From NCBI GenBank assembly GCA_964366455.1, contig CAYISZ010000012.1, positions 1 to 22,000 of the forward strand: 22,000 bases of DNA. Reading direction: 5' to 3'. A program made the position numbers and the translations under genes. The stretch's first letter is position 1, and each line of letters begins with the position of its first letter. Below the pieces are notes generated by a model that was not told the DNA's origin, searched no databases, and saw only the letters and a program-made list of their open reading frames with translations. The DNA comes from CAZLQR01 sp964366455. GTDB taxonomy: Bacteria > Patescibacteriota > Microgenomatia > UBA1406 > GWC2-37-13. Below, piece after piece: positions 1 through 5,956 of the stretch.

Positions 1-98
1 GTATAGCTGAGACGTACTAAGTAACGTCTTCCGTCTCTTTGATTCGTTTTCGAATTGAATAGACTGAGATTGAAAACTATGCGCTATGAGTTTTGTGA

Positions 99-138
99 AC
101 TCGTTAACACGTTAACGCGTTAACTAATTAACTATTCC
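99..138. repeat. Degenerate 8-bp tandem array (octad family), copy 1
   Basis: Four consecutive 8-bp units read ACTCGTTA, ACACGTTA, ACGCGTTA and ACTAATTA, followed by a decayed ACTATTCC; the preceding bases (TTTTGTGA) may be a further unit. The consensus is close to AC-N-CGTTA, so each junction forms the palindrome GTTAAC. The same family recurs at 751-782, 801-832 and 16020-16051, always between genes. Function unknown; the period is read directly from the sequence. Confidence 0.85.
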
Positions 139-191
139 CAACAAAAGACCCAAATTGTTAGTGTGTTAATTTTTTGCTCTGTACGAGTTTG

Positions 192-203
192 TGACGGCCG
201 TCA
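192..203. promoter_or_regulatory. 12-bp perfect palindrome upstream of ruvC
   Basis: TGACGGCCGTCA is its own reverse complement. It overlaps a second inverted pair, GTGACG (191-196) with CGTCAC (210-215). It lies about 60 bp upstream of the ruvC start and just before the 7-bp array, so it could be an operator or a small hairpin. It does not resemble the GAAC-N4-GTTC SOS box seen at lexA. The regulator, if any, is unknown. Confidence 0.4.
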
Positions 204-212
204 GATACTCGT

Positions 213-261
213 CACACTCTCCTACTTCATACTAAATACTCAATACTCTATACTACATACT
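213..261. repeat. 7-bp tandem array with repeated TATACT-like boxes before ruvC
   Basis: Seven heptads in register: CACACTC, TCCTACT, TCATACT, AAATACT, CAATACT, CTATACT, ACATACT. Each of the last five ends in ATACT, so the array is in effect a ladder of -10-like hexamers. The best match, TATACT at 249-254, ends 11 bp before the ruvC ATG, giving a predicted leader of only a few nucleotides. The period is seen directly; promoter activity is inferred. Confidence 0.8.
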
Positions 262-265
262 GATT

Positions 266-748
266 ATGGTTATTCTGGCGATTGATTCGGGATTTGAACG
301 AACTGGCTGGGCAGTGCTCAGTCATCAGAAATCAGTTGTCAACTACGTAACTTCCGGTTTGATTAAAACTTCTTCAAAACTCTCATTGGCTAAAAGACTT
401 GAGGAGATTTTTATTAAACTAGAACAGATTATTAAGAAGGAAAAACCGACCGCAATTGCAATGGAGCAGATCTTTCTTTTTAAGAATCAAAAAACAGTTA
501 TTCCCGTCGCACAAGCACAGGGAATTGCTCTTTTATTAGCTGCTCAACACAATTTAGAGCTTGAGTTTCTGACTCCCCTTCAAATTAAGCAAATAGTTAC
601 CGGATACGGACATTCGGACAAAATCGCTGTTAAAAAAATGGTTTCTTTGACCTTACCCAAATTGAATTTAAGTAAAATGATTGATGATGAAATTGACGCC
701 ATAGCCTGTGGCTTGGCGTATTGCTACTTAAATAAACAACTTATATAA
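266..748 (+). CDS. ruvC: Holliday junction resolvase RuvC (crossover junction endodeoxyribonuclease)
   Basis: RuvC is the dimeric nuclease that cuts Holliday junctions symmetrically after RuvAB branch migration. The 160-aa length is normal. The RNase-H-fold acidic residues are all in place: D7 in the opening strand (AIDSG...TGWAV), E67 (AMEQ), and D141/D144 near the C-terminus (DDEIDAIA). The loop VTGYGHSDK followed by a KKMV helix matches the family's VTGxGxAxK signature. The start at 266 gives the expected N-terminus. No Shine-Dalgarno is visible; a TATACT at 249-254 suggests a very short leader. No ruvA or ruvB is present, and no SOS operator precedes the gene even though lexA with an SOS box lies in the same window. 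Confidence 0.95.
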   Translation: MVILAIDSGFERTGWAVLSHQKSVVNYVTSGLIKTSSKLSLAKRLEEIFIKLEQIIKKEKPTAIAMEQIFLFKNQKTVIPVAQAQGIALLLAAQHNLELEFLTPLQIKQIVTGYGHSDKIAVKKMVSLTLPKLNLSKMIDDEIDAIACGLAYCYLNKQLI

Positions 749-750
749 TG

Positions 751-782
751 AGTTGTTAACGTGCTAACGGGTTAACGAGTTA
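751..782. repeat. Degenerate 8-bp tandem array, copy 2
   Basis: Four octads in register directly after ruvC: AGTTGTTA, ACGTGCTA, ACGGGTTA, ACGAGTTA. Same family as 99-138. An 18-bp A/C-rich stretch separates it from the next array. TATAAT at 744-749, over the ruvC stop region, could serve as a -10 box for gpmI. Confidence 0.8.
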
Positions 783-800
783 AAACCACAAGAAAAACAA

Positions 801-838
801 ACCCGTGAACACGTGAACTCGTTAACTCATGAACTCAG
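801..838. repeat. 8-bp tandem array running through the gpmI start codon
   Basis: Octads ACCCGTGA, ACACGTGA, ACTCGTTA and ACTCATGA, then a partial ACTCAG. The gpmI ATG (829-831) lies inside the fourth unit, so the first codons of gpmI (M-N-S) are written in repeat sequence. No Shine-Dalgarno is possible here unless the repeat itself supplies one, and none is seen. Confidence 0.85.
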
Positions 839-2466
839 TAATATTAATCGTACTTGACGGCTTCGGAATAGCTCCTGAAGGGCCTGGAAATGCTATTCAC
901 CTTGCTAACCCAACTAATATTAATAGCTTCCTTTACACCTATCCAAATACCCAACTTAAAGCCTCTGGTGAAGCCGTTGGACTTCCTGCATCGGAAGTAG
1001 GAAATACCGAGGTAGGACATATTAATCTTGGAGCCGGAAAAATTGTCTATCAGGATTTACCTAGAATAAACATGGCGATCGCAGATGGTTCTTTTTATAA
1101 AACAGAAGCATTTATCAAAGGGGTAGAGCAATTAAAAAAAACAGGAGGAAATCTACATCTTATTGGATTGGTCGGTCAAGGCACCGTTCACTCCAGCGTA
1201 GATCATCTTCATGCTTTACTTTTTTTTGCTAAACAACAGGGCCTTACAAATGTTTTTATTCATGCAATAACTGACGGGCGAGACTCTCCACCTAAATCAG
1301 CGATGGAGATAATTAAACCACTTGAAGATAAAATTAAACAACTAGGTGTCGGTAAAATCGCAACAGTAATGGGCCGATACTATGCAATGGATCGAGACCG
1401 AAGATGGGAGAGAATTGAAAGAGCTTACGTATGCTTAACTAAAAATGAAGGACAGTTCGCCGAGTCAGCCGAAAAAGCTATTTCTTATGGATACTCCAAA
1501 AATCAAACAGACGAATTTATAGATCCGACCAGCGTTACTGAGAATGGAAAACCTATTACCACAATCAAAGAAGGGGACACGGTTATTTTTTTCAATTACA
1601 GAATCGATAGACCAAGAGAGCTTACCAAAGCATTCGTACTAGATGACTTTCAAAAGGAAGCAAATAAGACCTTGTCATTTGATCCATACGCTGCTAAATA
1701 TGATAAAACAAATATACAAACAAAGTCGCCTGAGGCATTTAATCCGCCATTTCAGAGAGGTGACAAAATCAAAAACCTCCTGTTTATTACAATGACCGAG
1801 TATGAGGAAAAGCTTCCGGTGACTATAGCCTTTCCGCCAAATATTGTAAATCTGCCTCTTGGCAAATTACTTTCTGATAAAGGAATTCCGCAACTTCGTA
1901 TGGCCGAAACTGAAAAAGAAAGATTCGTTGGATTTTATTTTAACGGTCATCGTGAGGACGTTTACCCGAAAGAGGAAAGAGTAATTATTCCCTCTCCTAA
2001 AGTTCCAACTTATGACCAGAAACCTGAAATGTCGGCCTACGAACTAACCGAAGATTTGATGCGAAAAATGAAAGAAAATAAGCACCCGTTTATTCTTATA
2101 AATTTTGCTAATGCTGATATGGTCGGCCACACTGGTAGTATTGATGCCACAATAAAAGCTATCAATGTACTGGACGAGTGTCTTGGAAAGATTGTGCAGA
2201 CGGCTCAAACTACAGGACACTACGTTCTTATTACTGCCGATCACGGAAATGCCGAACAAAAGATTAACCCATCCACTGGTCAAATTTCGACAGAGCATAC
2301 AAATAACCCCGTTCCATTTATTGCAATACATAGTTCATTTCAGGGTAGATTGGTAAAGCTACAACCTGGAATTCTAGCAGACATTGCGCCAACAGTACTT
2401 TCTTTATTTGATGTACTTAAACCAGCCGAAATGACCGGCCGAAATCTATTAGAAGAACTTAGATAG
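829..2466 (+). CDS. gpmI: 2,3-bisphosphoglycerate-independent phosphoglycerate mutase
   Basis: This enzyme interconverts 3- and 2-phosphoglycerate in glycolysis using two metal ions (usually Mn) and a covalent phospho-enzyme. Seen: the alkaline-phosphatase-superfamily start VLDGFG (D10), TDGRDSPP, RYYAMDRDRRWER, AETEKE with FNGHRED, PSPKVPTYD, HTGSIDA, TADHGNAE and EHTNNPVPF, covering both phosphatase and transferase domains. At 545 aa it is about 30 residues longer than typical enzymes; the extra sequence lies around residues 280-315, before the MTEYEE strand. Odd: the nucleophile position, normally Ser in GNSEVGH, is Thr60 (GNTEVGH). The start codon is embedded in an 8-bp repeat array. The next gene begins one base after the stop, so the two are probably co-transcribed. 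Confidence 0.95.
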   Translation: MNSVILIVLDGFGIAPEGPGNAIHLANPTNINSFLYTYPNTQLKASGEAVGLPASEVGNTEVGHINLGAGKIVYQDLPRINMAIADGSFYKTEAFIKGVEQLKKTGGNLHLIGLVGQGTVHSSVDHLHALLFFAKQQGLTNVFIHAITDGRDSPPKSAMEIIKPLEDKIKQLGVGKIATVMGRYYAMDRDRRWERIERAYVCLTKNEGQFAESAEKAISYGYSKNQTDEFIDPTSVTENGKPITTIKEGDTVIFFNYRIDRPRELTKAFVLDDFQKEANKTLSFDPYAAKYDKTNIQTKSPEAFNPPFQRGDKIKNLLFITMTEYEEKLPVTIAFPPNIVNLPLGKLLSDKGIPQLRMAETEKERFVGFYFNGHREDVYPKEERVIIPSPKVPTYDQKPEMSAYELTEDLMRKMKENKHPFILINFANADMVGHTGSIDATIKAINVLDECLGKIVQTAQTTGHYVLITADHGNAEQKINPSTGQISTEHTNNPVPFIAIHSSFQGRLVKLQPGILADIAPTVLSLFDVLKPAEMTGRNLLEELR

Positions 2467-2467
2467 A

Positions 2468-3337
2468 ATGACAAATTTTTTATTACTACTACTTCTTGTC
2501 TCGCTTGGTTCGGGTGGTGGCGTTGCAATTAAAATTGGACTTACTTCATTTTCACCATTACTATTCACACTTCTGCGATTTTCTTTAGCCATTCTGACCC
2601 TAATTCCATTTCTTGATAGAAATATTTTCCGAACCTTAAAAACAATCCATCCTAAAGTATATTTTGTATCACTATTGGCAGTAGCGAATGTAGTTTTTTT
2701 TGCATTTGGAATTAGATTTACCACTGTAATAATTTCAAGTATCTTATATACACTAATACCGATTATAGTGGGCGTGCTTTCACACTTTTTTCTTAAGCAT
2801 CGTTTTAAGAATAACGAAATAGCTGGAGCATTTGTTGCTTTTGCTGGAGCACTGTTTATCGTTCTAGTTCCTCTTTTTGAAAATCATCCGGAAGGACAAA
2901 CTAGCTTCCTAGGAAATCTCTTGATTACAGGTGCAATCTCGTCCTTTGCCTTATATACGGTTCTTCTAGCACCGCTTCAAAAAGGAAGATCTAAGAAGGA
3001 AATTAATCTAGCGTTTTTCGCAGTAACATTTGTTTTATTACTAATTGCGGTGGCAGCAATGTGGATCACTAATCAACCACTCCTCGCTTCTGGTATTACA
3101 ACGCAAAGTACATTGAGTTTGTTGTATTCAGGGATTCTTGGCACTTCCTTTTTTTATTTGTTATATCAAAGACTGATTGAAAAGGGTGGACCACTATATG
3201 CAAGTCTCTCTTTTTACTTAGGCCCGGTTACCGCCTCAGTTTTTAGTTCCATAATTCTGGGTGAACGTTTAACACCCCAATTGATTTTTGGTGGAGCGCT
3301 CACTTTTCTCGGAGTCTGGCTCTACGGAAAAAAGTAA
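2468..3337 (+). CDS. EamA-family (drug/metabolite superfamily) transporter
   Basis: A 289-aa integral membrane protein with about ten hydrophobic helices in two repeated halves, the standard EamA/DMT arrangement. Supporting segments are the N-terminal GSGGGVAIKIGL helix, the TLIPIIVGVLSHFFLKHR segment closing the first half, and the end of the second half (YLGPVTASVFSSIILGERLTPQLIFGGALTFLGVWLYG), which matches the family's conserved last two helices. Substrate cannot be predicted; members export amino acids, nucleobases or drugs. It starts one base after the gpmI stop and its own stop codon abuts the stop of the opposite-strand kinase gene (TAATTA), so there is no room for a separate terminator. 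Confidence 0.85.
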   Translation: MTNFLLLLLLVSLGSGGGVAIKIGLTSFSPLLFTLLRFSLAILTLIPFLDRNIFRTLKTIHPKVYFVSLLAVANVVFFAFGIRFTTVIISSILYTLIPIIVGVLSHFFLKHRFKNNEIAGAFVAFAGALFIVLVPLFENHPEGQTSFLGNLLITGAISSFALYTVLLAPLQKGRSKKEINLAFFAVTFVLLLIAVAAMWITNQPLLASGITTQSTLSLLYSGILGTSFFYLLYQRLIEKGGPLYASLSFYLGPVTASVFSSIILGERLTPQLIFGGALTFLGVWLYGKK

Positions 3338-4021
3338 TTATCTGCGAAACTGTCGCGGTAATGAGCCTTCTACTGGAGGGTGGTAACTATCCCACATTAA
3401 GTGGCGCCTGAGCTCTCTTTGTGTTTCGTCTTTAGATCCTCTAGCGTCAACCACTAGCATTCTTCCTGAGTCAACTAACCGATTTATTAAGGGTTGTGTT
3501 TCCTCTTTAAAAACTACTAATTTTTTTTCCATGACTCCAGGCAAGTCGTCGGCTCTTACCTCCTCATTTCTTCTGAGCGTCTCAGAGACGCGGAGATCTC
3601 TCCTCTTGAAAGCTTCTGCTTCATCGATACTTAAAAATACCATATCTTCATAAATCGGCCAAAACCACTTTCGAATTCCAAGCAGGTATTTATCGTACGT
3701 ATTAAGATTGCCTTCATTTCTAGGGAAACCTGTAAGCACGAAAGTATCGGCACCCCTCTCTACGTGATCCGAAATTTCTGCAGCTAAAATTGACATTGTA
3801 ACTTCACCGGGGAAAATGCCTCCGACCTTAAGAAGATCTATGTAGGGTTTGAGAAAACCATGATTTTTGTTCTCAGATTTCTGAGCTTTACGCATTAAGT
3901 CCCCTGGACTTAGGCGCACAGCCGTTGGCACATCTGCAACTAGACGCTCTGACTGGTAGTCCTTTCCACTGGCAGAAATACCAGTAACACAGATGAAATG
4001 CAGCCCCTTCCCTACATGCAT
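3338..4021 (-). CDS. Adenylate-kinase-like nucleoside monophosphate kinase
   Basis: Probably transfers phosphate from ATP to AMP or another NMP. The 227-aa protein follows the adenylate kinase plan: P-loop GISASGKDYQ near residues 14-23, SPGDLMR matching the NMP-binding STGDxLR, LTGFPRNEGNL matching LDGFPR, a LID-side segment RRDLRVSETLRR, and an ADDLPGVMEKKL...TQPLI stretch matching RxDDxxExxxxRLxxYxxxTxPLI. Odd: canonical adenylate kinase has GKGTQ, while this has GKDYQ, so the P-loop hydroxyl residue is replaced. It lies downstream of the PfkB kinase on the same strand with 36 bp between. Upstream is a TAAACT box six bases before the ATG. Family placement is firm; substrate is not. Confidence 0.8.
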   Translation of the reverse strand: MHVGKGLHFICVTGISASGKDYQSERLVADVPTAVRLSPGDLMRKAQKSENKNHGFLKPYIDLLKVGGIFPGEVTMSILAAEISDHVERGADTFVLTGFPRNEGNLNTYDKYLLGIRKWFWPIYEDMVFLSIDEAEAFKRRDLRVSETLRRNEEVRADDLPGVMEKKLVVFKEETQPLINRLVDSGRMLVVDARGSKDETQRELRRHLMWDSYHPPVEGSLPRQFRR

Positions 4022-4057
4022 GCCTGTAGTTTACCACAGACGATGAATTACGGGTTG

Positions 4058-4966
4058 TCAATTAGCTCCAATCCTAGCGATTATCTTTGAAGCATATCTT
4101 GATCCAGCCTTCATTGCTCTTTGCACATCTGAATGGCGTAAATACGAAGCGATAAAACCAGCGGTATAACCATCTCCAACACCGGTTGTATCAGCGATCA
4201 CATTTTCCTTAACTATCGGGCAGAAAAAAACCTTATCACCCTCGTAGCCATGACTTCCATTTTTACCATCTGTGACGATCAAAATGCTTTCTTTCATAAA
4301 AGGAAGCATGTGTAGTACGGACTTTTTTAGGTTTATGTCCTTTTCGTCTTTCTTAACTAGATCCGCAAACTCATGGGTATTTACTATCAGAACATCTGTG
4401 AATTCCAACAGCTCCTTTAAATAAGTTTTTGGTTTGCAGCAGTCCAGTGGACCTACATTCACAAATACCTCAATATCCTTAGTCTTTAGCGACTTCATCA
4501 AGGAACGGCGCTCCTTGACCGACACGTGCGGAAGATTTCCAAAGTAGACCGCGCGAGTCTTAAATTTACGTCCAGAAACGTGTGCATCTTCCAAAATATG
4601 TTCGTGTGATGATTGGTGTGCAATGACCGTCCTCTCACCGTTTTTCTGTAGCAAAATGGTAGAAACATTTACTGCAGTTTGATTAAACATTAAGTGATTG
4701 GTGTTCACCTTAGCTGTCTCCAAACGTTGCATGATTGCCTTGCGGAATACATTGTTACCCACAATTCCAACGACTGCTGTTCTTAGGCCGTTCTTGCGAC
4801 CTCCAATTGAAACATTCGCGCCGCCCCCACCTACGCTCATTCTAAACTCTTCGCTTCGATATTTACCACCAATAGCAAGCGACAGCCTATCGCCTTTTTT
4901 AGTAAGATCTTCGGCGCTAAAGTATAGATCTGCCGATATATTGCCTATTGAAATCAAGTCGAACAT
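4058..4966 (-). CDS. PfkB-family carbohydrate/nucleoside kinase
   Basis: A ribokinase-fold kinase phosphorylating a sugar or nucleoside hydroxyl with ATP. At 302 aa it has the usual length. Seen: N-terminal SIGNISADLY substrate-binding strand, the glycine-rich VGGGGANVSIGGRKNG motif (PfkB signature 1, residues 45-60), IVTDGKNGSHGY, and the C-terminal DTTGVGDGYTAGF with catalytic base D265 in the anion-hole motif (GVGD instead of the usual GAGD). The substrate is unclear: the family covers fructose, ribose, adenosine and fructose-6-phosphate, and no subfamily signature is recognised. TATACT (4973-4978) ends exactly six bases before the ATG, suggesting a leaderless mRNA. Confidence 0.9.
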   Translation of the reverse strand: MFDLISIGNISADLYFSAEDLTKKGDRLSLAIGGKYRSEEFRMSVGGGGANVSIGGRKNGLRTAVVGIVGNNVFRKAIMQRLETAKVNTNHLMFNQTAVNVSTILLQKNGERTVIAHQSSHEHILEDAHVSGRKFKTRAVYFGNLPHVSVKERRSLMKSLKTKDIEVFVNVGPLDCCKPKTYLKELLEFTDVLIVNTHEFADLVKKDEKDINLKKSVLHMLPFMKESILIVTDGKNGSHGYEGDKVFFCPIVKENVIADTTGVGDGYTAGFIASYLRHSDVQRAMKAGSRYASKIIARIGAN

Positions 4967-4973
4967 ATTTTCA

Positions 4974-5008
4974 GTATACCGTATACCGAATGCTGTATAC
5001 TCTATAAG
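4974..5008. repeat. 7-bp array forming the divergent PfkB/holA promoter region
   Basis: Five heptads in register: GTATACC, GTATACC, GAATGCT, GTATACT, CTATAAG. The array fills nearly the whole 45-bp gap between the divergent starts at 4966 and 5012. Because GTATAC is palindromic, it supplies -10-like boxes on both strands: TATACT at 4973-4978 for the minus strand and TATACT at 4996-5001 for the plus strand. A related array with the same heptads is at 10043-10084. Confidence 0.8.
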
Positions 5009-5011
5009 CTT

Positions 5012-5713
5012 ATGATTACTGTAATTTGCGGTGAAGACTCGGTTGCTTCCAGAGACTATCTAAATCAAGCTCTAAAGGCGCATACCGAGAAAAATCCGCC
5101 AGCTGGCGGACCCGTTGTTCAGTCCATTACTGCTGCTGAAGCAATCGACCTGAGTCTTCAAGACTCACAGCCTATCTCACTTTTTGAAACTCCAGTTTAC
5201 CTTCTCGAAAATGCTTCAAAAAAAATAATGCGAAAGGGGAGTGGCGACTTATATAAAGCTCTGTTAATACTTTCTAAGTCCACCGAGATTACACTCTACA
5301 TTTGGGAGTCTGGAATGAGTAAAAGAGATATTAAAACTGCTGATTTGGGAACTTTGAAAGAGTTTAAGCCAAGCTCGTCAATCTTCACACTTCTTGATCA
5401 ATGTTATCCTTCTAACCTAAAGCGCTTTGTTGCAGATTTCTACGCCTTAGCTACACCCACAACAGAACTCTTCATCCACATTATGTTAACCCGACACATT
5501 AGGGCGCTACTTGCGATAAGACTTGGTGAAATACCGCCTCGAATGCAGTCATGGCAGGTGGGAAAGCTTAAAGCACAGGCTTCACGCTGGGAAGCTAAGT
5601 CTCTGCTTGATTTTTATGAGAAATTGCTTAGTATCGAAGTACAGCTTAAGACTGGTATGTCGGTATACTCCGTAGGTGAGTCCTTGACCCTCCTTTCTTG
5701 TTATTTTCTATGA
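5012..5713 (+). CDS. holA: DNA polymerase III delta subunit-like protein (clamp-loader HolA)
   Basis: Delta opens the beta sliding clamp within the clamp loader. At 233 aa this is shorter than typical delta (about 330 aa), but the plan is recognisable: an N-terminal ICGED strand with a nucleotide-like fold, a central segment reporting a partner (SLFETPVYLLENA), the acidic/aromatic middle (TLYIWE), and a C-terminal helical collar HIRALLAIRLG...SWQVGKLKAQASRW...LLDFYEKLLSIEVQLKTG that matches the delta C-terminal domain ending in LxxxDxxLKTG. Assignment rests on that C-terminal pattern, so it is moderate. Residues NPPAGG are encoded by a perfect 16-bp palindrome. Its TGA overlaps the ATG of the following phosphomannomutase remnant (ATGA). 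Confidence 0.65.
   Translation: MITVICGEDSVASRDYLNQALKAHTEKNPPAGGPVVQSITAAEAIDLSLQDSQPISLFETPVYLLENASKKIMRKGSGDLYKALLILSKSTEITLYIWESGMSKRDIKTADLGTLKEFKPSSSIFTLLDQCYPSNLKRFVADFYALATPTTELFIHIMLTRHIRALLAIRLGEIPPRMQSWQVGKLKAQASRWEAKSLLDFYEKLLSIEVQLKTGMSVYSVGESLTLLSCYFL
5095..5110. repeat. 16-bp perfect palindrome inside holA
   Basis: TCCGCCAGCTGGCGGA is self-complementary over all 16 bases and GC-rich in an AT-rich gene. In frame it encodes the Pro-Pro-Ala-Gly-Gly of NPPAGGP in a poorly conserved loop between two predicted elements. This looks like an in-frame insertion of a short dispersed palindromic repeat. No second intact copy was seen in this window. Confidence 0.6.
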
Positions 5714-5900
5714 ATCCATCAATTTTTAAAACCTACGACATTAGGGGAGTCTACCCTACTGATATGAGTGAAGAGGCTATGGTGGTGATTGTAAGAGTAT
5801 CTACGAATTCTTTAAGATGGAGTTGATGAAACTAAAGTTTCAAAGTCTTACAGACAGAATTATCTCCACTGAAGCCAAAGAAAAATCCTCAGGGTATTAG
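5710..5900 (+). pseudogene. Decayed phosphomannomutase/phosphoglucomutase remnant
   Basis: The ATG overlaps the holA stop (ATGA). The first 24 codons read MNPSIFKTYDIRGVYPTDMS then EEAM, an excellent match to the N-terminus of alpha-D-phosphohexomutases (IFxxYDIRGxYP). The frame then degenerates and stops at 5824-5826 after 38 residues; a working enzyme has about 450. A second frame, open from 5772 to a TAG at 5898, contains RIISTEAKEKS, which loosely resembles the C-terminal end of the same family, so most of the gene body may have been lost by internal deletion. The N-terminal identification is firm; the C-terminal one is speculative. An assembly error is the alternative. Confidence 0.75.
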
Positions 5901-5936
5901 AATCTTCATTGAATAATAAAAAAACCTAGCTGGGCG

Positions 5937-5942
5937 TATAAT
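5937..5942 (+). promoter_or_regulatory. -10 box (TATAAT) for the desaturase-like gene
   Basis: A consensus TATAAT ends 14 bp before the ATG at 5957, predicting a leader of about 7-8 nt. No convincing -35 box at 17 bp spacing and no Shine-Dalgarno is present. Confidence 0.5.
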
Positions 5943-5956
5943 ATTACTCAAATCAC

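Noticed and set aside
1..120. SOS box for ruvC in GTGAACTCGTTAAC at 95-108
   Set aside because: It contains GAAC but the second half is TAAC rather than GTTC, and it is part of the octad array, not a LexA palindrome.
1729..1770. NPPFQRGD segment in GpmI as a mobile palindromic insertion
   Set aside because: The DNA is not palindromic and the segment leads directly into the conserved MTEYEE strand, so it fits a lineage-specific extension rather than a mobile repeat.
5710..5826. Functional 38-aa small protein downstream of holA
   Set aside because: The sequence is the conserved N-terminus of a phosphohexomutase cut short; a remnant explains it better than a new peptide.
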